A DNA stretch of 14,267 nucleotides from DASSTJ01 sp035707965. GTDB lineage: Bacteria > Actinomycetota > Actinomycetes > Actinomycetales > Angustibacteraceae. The notes below the pieces were generated by a model, which was given only the letters and a program-made list of their open reading frames with translations, was not told where the DNA came from and made no database searches. A program made the position numbers and the translations under genes. The stretch covers positions 1-14,267 of the forward strand of contig DASSTJ010000200.1 of assembly GCA_035707965.1 (NCBI GenBank). The letters are read 5' to 3'. Of the stretch, positions 7,020 to 13,703 are shown piece after piece; the first letter of the stretch is position 1; the number at the start of each line of letters is the position of its first letter.

Positions 7020-7378
7020 GCAAGTACCTTCTCGACAAGTTCCTGTACACCGTCGACCGCGACCCCGAGCTGGTCGAGCGCTACCGCGAGGACCCACGCG
7101 GCACCGTCGAGTGGTGGGAGCGGGAGCGCGCCAACATGGTGCTGAACTGCATCACCGGCGAGGCGAGCACCTGGCAGGAGTTCGAGGACGACGAGCGGAC
7201 GGCGCTGATCGAGCACGACTACGTCACGCTCTTCTCGCTCGGCGCGCACCCCTTCTTGACGCTGACGCTCTTCATCGCGATGTTCGAGCGGGACCACGAC
7301 GAACCGCTGGCGTTCCAGAAGGAGTACGCGGTCCGGCTGCAGCACTTCGCCATGCCCTACCCCGACATCGCCACCTGA
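7016..7378 (+). CDS. LigA-like small subunit of extradiol dioxygenase
   Basis: A 120-residue, mostly helical protein starting SKYLLDKFLYTVDRDPELVE and containing TLFSLGAHPFLTLTLFIAMF (71-90). The opening (short helix, then a 'FLYxxxRDPE' line) and the D-x-x-x-L-x-x-LGA-x-P pattern match the alpha subunit of LigAB dioxygenases, which is about 120-140 residues and caps the active site of LigB. The GTG start at 7016 lies inside the LigB stop (GTGA overlap), so the two subunits should be made in equal amounts. The gene order LigB then LigA is the reverse of the classical ligAB order. No catalytic residues are expected in this subunit. Assignment rests on size, pattern and position rather than strong motif identity; the alternative is a lineage-specific partner protein of the same role. 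Confidence 0.8.
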   Translation: MSKYLLDKFLYTVDRDPELVERYREDPRGTVEWWERERANMVLNCITGEASTWQEFEDDERTALIEHDYVTLFSLGAHPFLTLTLFIAMFERDHDEPLAFQKEYAVRLQHFAMPYPDIAT

Positions 7379-7386
7379 GGAGCAGC

Positions 7387-8355
7387 GTGCGAGCGGCAGT
7401 CCTCACCCGGTACGCGACGGCGCCGGCGGTGCGCGAGCACCCGACCCCGGCGCGGTCGCACGGAGACGTCCTGATCGAGGTCACCGCGGCGCCGATCACA
7501 CCGCTGGACCTGCTGTGCGCCAGCGGCACGTCGTACTTCGGCGAGCCTGGGTTGCCGTACGTGCCCGGGGTGCAGGGCGTGGGCCGGGTGCTCGAGTCGG
7601 ACGCGGTGCCGACCGGGTCGCGCGTGTGGTTCCCGACCACGGCGGGTATGCGTCCGGGCGACGGCAGCCTGGCAGAGCTCGCGGTTGCTGCCGCAGACGA
7701 GGTCGTCGTCCTGCCGGACGACGTCGACGACGTGCTGGTGGCGGCGCTCGGGCTGTCCTCCGTGGCGTCGTGGCTGGCGCTCACCTGGCGTGGCGCGCTC
7801 CGGCCCGGCGAGCAGGTGCTCGTGCTGGGCGCCGGCGGCGTGGTAGGGCAGGTCGGCGTCCAGGTGGCGAAGCACGTCGGCGCCCGACGGGTCGTCGCGG
7901 CATGCCGGTCCCAGGGCGCCCAGCAGCGGGCGCGGGCTGCGGGCGCGGACGCCGTGGTTCCGCTGCGGGACGGGGAGGACGCCGCGTCGCTGACCACCCG
8001 GCTGGCCGAGGCCTGCGACGGGCCGGTCGACGTCGTGCTCGACCCGTTGTTCGGCATCCCGGCCACGGCAGCCGCCGCGCTGCTCGGCAGTCGCGGGCGG
8101 CTGGTCAACCTGGGCAGCTCCGCCGGCGAGACTGCGGTGCTCAGCTCCGCGCAGCTGCGCAGCCACACGGCGTCCGTGCTCGGCTACACGAACAACGACA
8201 TCACGCGCGAGCAACGCCGCGACGCCCTGATCGCGGTGCTGCACAACGGGTTCACGGTCGGGCACGACGTCGTGCCGCTGGACGGCGTGGGTGCCGCGTG
8301 GAACGACCAGGCGGCGGGGCGGGCTTCGCAGCGGCTGGTGGTGCAGGTCGGCTGA
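7387..8355 (+). CDS. MDR-family NAD(P)H-dependent oxidoreductase (quinone oxidoreductase-like)
   Basis: A 322-residue medium-chain reductase/dehydrogenase. Seen: the GroES-like N-terminal domain starting MRAAVLTRYATAPAVREHP, with LPYVPGVQGVGRVLE (56-70), then the Rossmann fingerprint VLVLGAGGVVGQVGVQVAKH (144-163). The cysteine and histidine ligands of zinc alcohol dehydrogenases are absent, which places it with zinc-free quinone reductase / enoyl reductase members. The start is a GTG four bases after GAGGAG (7377-7382), which overlaps the previous stop; the GTG encodes the VRAAVL opening typical of the family. As last gene of the operon it likely reduces a double bond or enone in the ring-opened intermediate, or an aldehyde/ketone formed by cleavage. 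The specific reaction is not deducible. Confidence 0.9.
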   Translation: MRAAVLTRYATAPAVREHPTPARSHGDVLIEVTAAPITPLDLLCASGTSYFGEPGLPYVPGVQGVGRVLESDAVPTGSRVWFPTTAGMRPGDGSLAELAVAAADEVVVLPDDVDDVLVAALGLSSVASWLALTWRGALRPGEQVLVLGAGGVVGQVGVQVAKHVGARRVVAACRSQGAQQRARAAGADAVVPLRDGEDAASLTTRLAEACDGPVDVVLDPLFGIPATAAAALLGSRGRLVNLGSSAGETAVLSSAQLRSHTASVLGYTNNDITREQRRDALIAVLHNGFTVGHDVVPLDGVGAAWNDQAAGRASQRLVVQVG

Positions 8356-8390
8356 GCGTCCCACGAAGGGCCGAGAACCGGGGAGGGGCA

Positions 8391-8422
8391 GGTCGTCTCG
8401 GTAACGAGTCGGCACCTTTTTT
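8391..8422 (+). terminator. Intrinsic terminator of the catabolic operon
   Basis: A stem CGTCTCG / CGAGTCG (8394-8400 with 8405-8411, one T-T mismatch) closes on a GTAA loop. It is lengthened by GGT / ACC (8391-8393 with 8414-8416, across a two-base bulge) and followed at once by six T (8417-8422). It lies 36 bases after the oxidoreductase stop and before the next promoter. The U-tract is the only run of six T I noticed in this GC-rich window. Confidence 0.6.
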
Positions 8423-8455
8423 GGGCCGATCCCTCCTCAGACGTCCCGACGAGTG

Positions 8456-8461
8456 CATACT
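8456..8461 (+). promoter_or_regulatory. -10 element for leaderless transcription of the Tudor-like gene
   Basis: CATACT (four of six matches to TATAAT) ends seven bases before the ATG at 8469. A -10 there would start transcription at or within a base or two of the A of the ATG, and no Shine-Dalgarno sequence is present. This is the usual layout of leaderless actinobacterial genes. No clear -35 is seen. Confidence 0.45.
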
Positions 8462-8468
8462 GGCAGCG

Positions 8469-8690
8469 ATGCCCACTTCATCCGGCGCCCGGCCGCGACA
8501 CCTCCCCACCAGCCCGTTCCAGCGTGGACCAGAGCCGGAGGTCGAGCAGTACGAGCTCGACGACCTGGTCAGCCATGACTCGCACGGCGTCGGTCGGGTG
8601 ATCCGCCTGGAGGGGTCTGCCGTGGTCGTCGACTTCGGCGCGACGAAGGTTCGGGTCATGAGCCCGTTCCGCCGCCTGACGAAGCTGTAG
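8469..8690 (+). CDS. Small Tudor/SH3-like protein (UvrD/PcrA C-terminal-like fold)
   Basis: A 73-residue basic protein. After a disordered N-terminus rich in Pro, Arg and Ser (1-27), residues 30-73 read LDDLVSHDSHGVGRVIRLEG, then a VVVDFG strand and a closing VMSPFRRLTKL. The pattern 'D-x-V-x-H-x-x-x-G-x-G-x-V ... V-x-F-x-x-x-x-x-x-V ... L-x-x-L' is that of the small Tudor-like beta-barrel at the C-terminus of PcrA/UvrD helicases, where it contacts RNA polymerase, and of CarD/TRCF-type domains. Stand-alone versions occur in actinomycetes and are usually annotated as hypothetical. A role in nucleic-acid or RNA-polymerase binding is an inference from fold only. It appears to have its own leaderless promoter and is separated from the catabolic operon by a terminator, so it is probably not part of that pathway. 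It converges with the acetyltransferase gene. Confidence 0.8.
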   Translation: MPTSSGARPRHLPTSPFQRGPEPEVEQYELDDLVSHDSHGVGRVIRLEGSAVVVDFGATKVRVMSPFRRLTKL

Positions 8691-8751
8691 GCGTGCCGAG
8701 GCTGTCGCACAGCGACCAGGCCGCCCGCACCCGGCATCTCGCGACGACCGG

Positions 8752-9534
8752 CTAGCGCCGGCTGAGCGCGAAGCCGGCGGCGAGGCTCTCCGGCCGGTGG
8801 AGGGCGTGCGAGGCCACGATGGCGCTGCTCTCGCCCCCCTCGGGGAGCAGGCAGATGATCGCGTCGGCGTCCTGGGCGAGGCGACAGCGCCCGCTGTCGA
8901 GCAACGGGCACGGCTCGCGACGCCCGGACGTCGGACCACCGCACTGCCGCACGTCGTAACCGGCGGAGCGCAGGGCCGTCGTGATCGCGTGCTCGGCCAA
9001 GCCAGGGGTCTCGACGAGGACCTTCGCGGTCGCCGCGTGGGCGGGCCACGACGGCATCTGCCGGTCGGACGCGATGTCGAGGACGACGTCGCCGCCGGAC
9101 ACCAGCACGATCACGGCGCCGACACGACGCAGCAGGACCAGCATCGGGACGTTGTCGATGCGCACCTGGGCCCGCAGCGTGACGATGCCGAGGTCGTTGG
9201 CGTGCTCACGCAGGGCGTCGAGCAGGGCGGCTCCCACGCCCCGGCCCTGCGCCTGGTCAGCGACGGTGACCGCGAACTCGTGAGCGCCGCCCGGGTGCGT
9301 GTCGAGGCGGGCCTCGCCGATCACACGCTCGCCGTCGAGCGCGACCACCGCGTCGAAGCGATCGCCCAGGGCGGCGGCCCGGGCGAGGAGGGCGTCGGAC
9401 ACGCACGTCGAGAAGCGCATGCGCTGGGACGCCGGGGAGAGACCGCTGTAGAGCACTTCGATGGCCGGGACGTCGGCGGGCGTGGCGAGGCGCAGCGTGA
9501 CCACGGGGTCAGCGAGAGAGCGTGGCGCCTCCAT
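8752..9534 (-). CDS. GNAT acetyltransferase with extra C-terminal cysteine-containing domain
   Basis: A 260-residue two-domain protein. The first domain is a GNAT N-acetyltransferase: VTLRLATPADVPAIEVLYSG (12-31), the beta4 strand EFAVTVADQAQGRGVGAALL (86-105) with the acetyl-CoA pyrophosphate loop QGRGVG (96-101), and IDNVPMLVLLRRVGA (126-140). The second domain (about 165-260) is not GNAT. It begins TAKVLVETPGLAEHAITTAL and has three cysteines in CGGPTSGRREPCPLLDSGRC (198-217), then a Rossmann-like strand DADAIICLLP (222-231). I recall similar CPL-type tails in other actinobacterial proteins but know no function. The start at 9534 follows a -10-like TAGCCT spaced six bases away and has no Shine-Dalgarno, consistent with leaderless transcription. 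The acetylation target is unknown. Confidence 0.88.
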   Translation of the reverse strand: MEAPRSLADPVVTLRLATPADVPAIEVLYSGLSPASQRMRFSTCVSDALLARAAALGDRFDAVVALDGERVIGEARLDTHPGGAHEFAVTVADQAQGRGVGAALLDALREHANDLGIVTLRAQVRIDNVPMLVLLRRVGAVIVLVSGGDVVLDIASDRQMPSWPAHAATAKVLVETPGLAEHAITTALRSAGYDVRQCGGPTSGRREPCPLLDSGRCRLAQDADAIICLLPEGGESSAIVASHALHRPESLAAGFALSRR

Positions 9535-9540
9535 GTCGTG

Positions 9541-9546
9541 AGGCTA
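9541..9546 (-). promoter_or_regulatory. -10 element for leaderless transcription of the GNAT gene
   Basis: On the minus strand TAGCCT (TANNNT form) is followed by six bases, CACGAC, and then the ATG at 9534, placing the predicted start point at the initiator codon. A TTGAC-like CTGACG lies at 9571-9566, with a rather long 19-base spacer. Confidence 0.45.
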
Positions 9547-9656
9547 GGAAGCTGGGGCGCCAGCCCGTCAGGGGCGAAGGTCCCCCGGCGCCCCTGGGCA
9601 GGGAACGGCCACGTGTGCTTCTGTGTCGGTGCACCGTTGCCAGCGTGGGAGGCGTC

Positions 9657-10511
9657 ATGCCGAGCGCCGACGAGATCCGCGAGGACCAGCGTGCCGTCTG
9701 GGACGGCCTCTCCGCCGGCTGGGAGAAGTGGGACGAGCTCATCACGCGGCAGCTGGAGCCGATCAGCGCCGCCATGATCGACAGCCTGCAGCCCACCCCG
9801 AGGGCTCACCATCTCGACATCGCGTCCGGCACGGGCGAGCCGGGACTGCGCATCGCGCGGCTGGTCTCAGAGGGCACCGTCACGCTCACCGACCTGTCGC
9901 CGCAGATGCTCGCGGTCGCGGCGCGGCGCGCGCAGGCTCAAGGCATCACGAACGTGAAGACGAGAGTGTGCAGCGCCGACGCGCTCCCGTTCGAGGACGG
10001 CGAGTTCGACAGCGTCTCGGTGCGGCTCGGCTACATGTTCTTCCCGGACGCCGCGCGGGTGACCGCTGAGATCGTGCGGGTGCTGAAGAAGGGCGGCCGG
10101 GTCTGCTCGGCGGTGTGGGTCAGGCCGGAGCAGAACCCGTGGACCTCGATCGTGATGCGGGCGATCGCCGGCGAAGTCCCCCTGCCGCCGCCGGAGCCCG
10201 ACCGGCCGAGCATGTTCCGCTGCGCCGCGCCGGGACAGATCGGTGCGCTCTACTCGGCCGCCGGGCTGGACGACGTCCGCGAGTGGGACGTCGAGGTCGA
10301 CCTGGTGACGACCTCGCCGCAGGAGTACTGGGACATGATGAGCGAGCACGTGTCGCTCGCGGTCGCGGCGTTGAAGCAGGTCGATGACGCCGCTCGCGAG
10401 CGGATCCGCGCCGCGGTCGTGGCTCGCGCCCGAGAGTTCGACCGGGGCGCCGAGCTTCACGTCCCCGGGATGGCCAGGTGCATCGCGGGCACGAAGCAGG
10501 CCACGCACTGA
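9657..10511 (+). CDS. Class I SAM-dependent methyltransferase (UbiE/Methyltransf_11 type)
   Basis: A 284-residue protein. Seen: an N-terminal helical part typical of this group (VWDGLSAGWEKWDELITRQL, 14-33) and SAM motif I HLDIASGTGEPGLRIARLV (52-70), with the G-x-G glycines in ASGTGE. An acidic residue ends the next strand (TLTDLSPQMLA, 77-87), SADALPFEDGEFDSV (106-120) is motif II/III, and VLKKGGRVCSAVW (142-154) is the post-motif strand. The start at 9657 is set by GGGAGG (9647-9652); an upstream in-frame ATG gives sequence unlike the family. It diverges from the GNAT gene with about 120 bases between. The methyl acceptor cannot be predicted; ubiquinone/menaquinone or small-molecule C- or O-methylation are typical for relatives. 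It has no visible link to the catabolic cluster. Confidence 0.92.
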   Translation: MPSADEIREDQRAVWDGLSAGWEKWDELITRQLEPISAAMIDSLQPTPRAHHLDIASGTGEPGLRIARLVSEGTVTLTDLSPQMLAVAARRAQAQGITNVKTRVCSADALPFEDGEFDSVSVRLGYMFFPDAARVTAEIVRVLKKGGRVCSAVWVRPEQNPWTSIVMRAIAGEVPLPPPEPDRPSMFRCAAPGQIGALYSAAGLDDVREWDVEVDLVTTSPQEYWDMMSEHVSLAVAALKQVDDAARERIRAAVVARAREFDRGAELHVPGMARCIAGTKQATH

Positions 10512-10591
10512 CGCCTCAGGCCCGCGGCAGCCAGCGCGTGAACGGCGCCAGGCAGACGCGCACCAGGCTCAGCGGTTGAACCGAGGGCCCC

Positions 10592-11062
10592 TCAGGGCGG
10601 CCCCGACTCCGCCGATGAGAGGGTCGCAGCGCCGCCAGCGCGCGCTACTCGCTCGCACACCTGGACTGCACTGCTCTCGCTGATGAGGCTCGCGATCCGC
10701 GTCGGTGCGTCGTCAACCCGCTGCCTGGCTTCGACCACGTCAAGGTCGCACGCTTCTCGCAGGGCCCGGATCACCTCGATGGGCCGCTCGCCGGCACTCA
10801 GCAGCTCCACGTGGTACGAACCCGGCTGGATGTACGTGGCGTCTGTCGGCTCGGCCGGAGCACCGCCGGTCAGGACGTACCTCCACCACACTGTGGGCCG
10901 CGCGAGGACGCGAAGGACGCTGAACAGGAACACCGCGAAGCCGATCCACGACAGCCAGGTCCCAGCCTCGCGACGCATGATGACAACACCGAGGATCGCT
11001 CCGAGCACAGGCGGGAGCGCACGCACGATCCGACTCAGCACGTTCGTACGCTGACGCTGCAC
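10592..11062 (-). CDS. Two-TM membrane protein with ribosomal L7/L12 C-terminal-like domain
   Basis: A 156-residue protein. Two hydrophobic segments, ALPPVLGAILGVVIM (15-29) and GTWLSWIGFAVFLFSVLRVL (34-53), form a membrane hairpin. A linker WWRYVLTGGAPAEP follows. Residues 83-150 (YHVELLSAGERPIEVIRALR, then EARQRVDDAPTRIASLISES and a closing AGGAATLSS) line up with the L7/L12 C-terminal fold pattern: 'V-x-L-x-x-AG-x-x-x-I-x-V-I-x-x-x-R', 'EA-x-x-x-V-D-x-AP', 'A-x-x-x-x-x-x-x-A-G-A-x-x-x-L'. In ribosomes that domain recruits translation GTPases; here its partner is unknown. The GTG start at 11062 has a G-rich AGGGGGG ribosome site upstream. The frame stays open to 11389 but gives Arg/Gly/Asp-rich sequence without domain character, so I reject the longer start. 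It is convergent with the methyltransferase and divergent from the secreted protein. Confidence 0.75.
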   Translation of the reverse strand: MQRQRTNVLSRIVRALPPVLGAILGVVIMRREAGTWLSWIGFAVFLFSVLRVLARPTVWWRYVLTGGAPAEPTDATYIQPGSYHVELLSAGERPIEVIRALREACDLDVVEARQRVDDAPTRIASLISESSAVQVCERVARAGGAATLSSAESGPP

Positions 11063-11415
11063 GCCGTCGCCCCCCTGTCGCACGTCCGCTTCGGATGCCA
11101 GTGTCCCATGCGCGTGGTCGGCGTCGCGCGAATAGGGCTGGTCGCCGGACCTACGGCGCGGTCCGCTCAGCGTCAACTCCCGGGGGCGGTCAACGACGGT
11201 GGCAGAGGTGCGCACCGCCACGCGCTCTCCCACGACAATCTGAGAGGTTCTTGGCCGAGGCTGCCTGCTGGCCCGGTGGCCGTCCGTTCGTTGCCGCCCC
11301 TTCCTCATGCCCCTGGTCGAGTCTGGCCGGGCGAGGCCTTCAGTTGGAGCCGCGCCGCGTCGAAGGACCTTCTTGGTTGCTGTCTGCAACCTCGAACCCT
11401 TGGACGGTCAAACGC
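11063..11415. other. Divergent intergenic region between membrane protein and secreted-protein genes
   Basis: No convincing gene lies in these 353 bases. On the minus strand TTGACG (11176-11171), 17 bases, then TAGGTC (11153-11148) is a possible promoter for the L7/L12-like gene. A second TTGAC copy sits 17 bases upstream (11193-11189). A perfect inverted repeat GGTTGC-TGTCT-GCAACC lies at 11375-11391, 24 bases before the ATG at 11416. For the plus strand only a weak GACAAT (11234-11239) resembles a -10. I looked for c-di-GMP and ydaO-type riboswitch motifs by eye and saw none. Confidence 0.4.
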
Positions 11416-13683
11416 ATGAACCGCACCATCAGGGCCCGGGACCTGCGCCGGGCACTCACCACCTTTGCCGCACTTGCTGCGACCATCGCCGGCGGGCTCA
11501 CGCTGGCCGTACCCGCCCAGGCCGGCTCGGTCGACCCTGAGAGCTGCACGATGCAGTTCACGCCAGACCACCTCTACGGCGACAACGCCGAGACCACGAC
11601 GCTGAGCGTCCAGCTGAACGGCACGTGGCCCATCCCAGCGATCGGTGCCCTGTTCCTGCCTGACGGCCGGTACCTGGGCGCTACCTCCATCACGAGCGGG
11701 GAGGTCGGGACCTGGAGCCGGAGCACGGTCGCCGGCTGGGCCAGCCGTCAGGACAGCGTGATCTGGCGCACGTACTCGACCGACGTCGCCGACTACCGCG
11801 CCTTCGACCCCAACAGCCTCACCGTCGACACGCCCTACTTGTGCCAGGCGACGATCAGAGTCGTCGCCCCGCCGGCCAACCTGCGCTTCGAGCCGATCGC
11901 CGACCTGATGATCGGCGACACGGCCCGTGTCGTCACCGTCTCGGACTCCGACGCACCGACGACGATCATCTCCACCAACCCCTCGGCGTGCTCCTACGGC
12001 GACGGTCAGGTGACCATCAACGAGGCCGGCCCGTGCATCCTGCAGGCCACGCAGGCGCCGACGGACACGCACGCCGGGGCTCAGGTGACCCTCACCGTCA
12101 CCGTGCTCAACCCCGAGTTCACCACCCTGGAGTGGCCTGACGCCGGTTGGCATCGGCTCGGCGAGGCACCGTTCACTCTGACCCCGACGTCGAACTCCCC
12201 GGCCGCGATCACCGTCACCTCGACGACGCCGGCCGTGTGCTCCTACACCGACGGCAAGGTCACCCTCCTCAGTGCCGGCACATGCGGACTGCATGCCGAG
12301 CAGCCGGCCGTCCGCGGCTACTACTCGGCGAGCCGGGACACCTACATCGGGGTGAGCAAGGCCGCCTCCGACCTCGCCCTCGCGCCGGTGGGCGACCACG
12401 AGGTCGGCGACACCCCCTTCCCGCTGACGACCACGTCGTCCTCGACCGGCGAGATCACGATCGGCTCCACCAACCCGTCGGTGTGCCTCTACACGGGCGG
12501 GCAGGTCACGCTGTTCAGCGCCGGCACCTGTGAGCTCACCGCTCGCCAGGACCCGGACGCCAACTACGAGGGCGGCACGGCGACCACGTCGTTCACCGTC
12601 TCGACGGCGCCGGTGGTCGCCGCTCCCTCTGACCTGAGCTTCGCCCCGATCGGGGACCACCAGGTCGGCGACGATCCGTTCTCGGTGACGGTCACGTCGT
12701 CCTCCGACGCCGACATCACCGTCACGTCGAGCACGCCTGACGTGTGCACCTACGCCGACGGCCAGGTCACCCCGATCGCAGCTGGCAGCTGTGAGCTGAC
12801 GGCCAGCCAGGGCGGAACCGCGCAGCAGGAGGCGGGCACGGCGACGACGTCGTTCACCGTCACGGCGGCTCCGGCTCCACCGGTGAAGGAGCCGACGACG
12901 CTGAAGCTGACTGGCCCGAAGGGTCTCGCGCTGTCGGCGAAGGTGTCCACGTACACGCTCACGTCGACCAGCCCTGCACCCACGACTGTCGTCTCGCTGG
13001 CTCCGAAGGTGTGCGGCATCGTCGGCAGCTCGATCATGCTGCGCGCTGCTGGCACCTGTGTGGTGCGTGCCACCCAGGAGAGCGACGCGACTCACGAGGC
13101 CCCGACGGCAGCGACCATCACCTTCCCGGTGTGGGCTTCTCCAGCAATGCCGAAGTCCGGCCACGCGACGCAGGTCGTCAAGGTCCTGGGCCCTGGTGAG
13201 ACGGGCCTCCGGGTCCGCACGAGCGGCTCGTGCGTGGCCAGCGGCGGCATTCTCGCCCTGACGCGTGTCGGTACCTGCACGGTCAGCATCGTCGACAAGG
13301 CAGGCCGCACGGTGCGCCGCGCTGTCATCAAGGTCGGTTACGCGCCCACCAGGTCCAGGGCCACCACGATGTCGAAGGCGACGACCGTCACGTTCGCGTA
13401 CCGCTCGGCGAAGCTCACCACCGCTGCCAAGAGGTCGCTGCGTGCCGCGGCGCCGGGGCTGCGCAAGGCGGCCGTCGTCACGGTGTACGGGAACACCTAC
13501 GGCCCCGGCAAGAACAGTTCCGCGAACGTCAAGCTGTCCCAGCAGCGCGCAAACGCCGTGGCCACCTACCTGCGTTCGCTCGGGGTCAAGGTGCGCATCA
13601 CCTCGGTCGGAAGTGCCAGCCACCACCCGATCAGCGCGACAGCAGCGAAGAACCGTCGAGCGGACGTGTTCTTCCTCCGCTGA
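11416..13683 (+). CDS. Secreted protein with six Ig-like repeats and C-terminal OmpA-like domain
   Basis: A 755-residue exported protein. Residues 1-36 form a Sec signal peptide: basic MNRTIRARDLRR, hydrophobic core, and AQA before the likely cut at 36/37. Residues 37-150 are an unrecognised domain with two cysteines. Six repeats follow at about 152, 236, 316, 404, 492 and 576. Each is a beta-sandwich-like unit of roughly 70-88 residues with the core 'S-x-x-x-x-x-C-x-Y-x-x-G-x-V-T-x-x-x-A-G-x-C-x-L-x-A'. In every repeat the two cysteines are exactly 15 apart (192/207, 275/290, 357/372, 444/459, 533/548, 606/621). Residues 654-755 resemble an OmpA peptidoglycan-binding domain (TFAYRSAKLTTAAKRSL, then NVKLSQQRANAVATYLRSLG and NRRADVFF). 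No LPxTG motif or C-terminal anchor is seen. The start at 11416 is chosen because it begins the signal peptide; the ribosome site is weak (GGACGG). A cell-wall-attached stalk or adhesin-like role is inferred. Confidence 0.88.
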   Translation: MNRTIRARDLRRALTTFAALAATIAGGLTLAVPAQAGSVDPESCTMQFTPDHLYGDNAETTTLSVQLNGTWPIPAIGALFLPDGRYLGATSITSGEVGTWSRSTVAGWASRQDSVIWRTYSTDVADYRAFDPNSLTVDTPYLCQATIRVVAPPANLRFEPIADLMIGDTARVVTVSDSDAPTTIISTNPSACSYGDGQVTINEAGPCILQATQAPTDTHAGAQVTLTVTVLNPEFTTLEWPDAGWHRLGEAPFTLTPTSNSPAAITVTSTTPAVCSYTDGKVTLLSAGTCGLHAEQPAVRGYYSASRDTYIGVSKAASDLALAPVGDHEVGDTPFPLTTTSSSTGEITIGSTNPSVCLYTGGQVTLFSAGTCELTARQDPDANYEGGTATTSFTVSTAPVVAAPSDLSFAPIGDHQVGDDPFSVTVTSSSDADITVTSSTPDVCTYADGQVTPIAAGSCELTASQGGTAQQEAGTATTSFTVTAAPAPPVKEPTTLKLTGPKGLALSAKVSTYTLTSTSPAPTTVVSLAPKVCGIVGSSIMLRAAGTCVVRATQESDATHEAPTAATITFPVWASPAMPKSGHATQVVKVLGPGETGLRVRTSGSCVASGGILALTRVGTCTVSIVDKAGRTVRRAVIKVGYAPTRSRATTMSKATTVTFAYRSAKLTTAAKRSLRAAAPGLRKAAVVTVYGNTYGPGKNSSANVKLSQQRANAVATYLRSLGVKVRITSVGSASHHPISATAAKNRRADVFFLR
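12361..12888 (+). repeat. Two tandem 264-bp repeat units inside the secreted-protein gene
   Basis: Repeat units 3 (12361-12624) and 4 (12625-12888) of the Ig-like array are each exactly 88 codons. They share extended DNA similarity, for example the nearly identical ends GCGACSACGTCGTTCACCGTC at 12582 and 12846 (one base differs) and matching GAGGTCGGCGAC / CAGGTCGGCGAC segments. The other four units are similar only at protein level. This points to a more recent duplication of units 3 and 4 within an older array. Confidence 0.6.
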
Positions 13684-13703
13684 CCGGCTTGGCGAGACGG
13701 CGA

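Noticed and set aside
8701..8713. Short hairpin GCTGT-CGC-ACAGC in the convergent gap after the Tudor-like gene
   Set aside because: A 5-bp stem without a U-tract occurs often by chance in GC-rich DNA.
10534..10561. Inverted repeat GCGCGT / ACGCGC in the convergent gap between methyltransferase and membrane-protein genes
   Set aside because: Only a 6-bp stem with a 16-base loop and no U-tract; too weak to call a terminator, though the location would suit one.
11063..11389. N-terminal extension of the L7/L12-like membrane protein
   Set aside because: The frame is open to 11389 but encodes a charged low-complexity sequence. The GTG at 11062 has a ribosome site and starts directly before the membrane segments.
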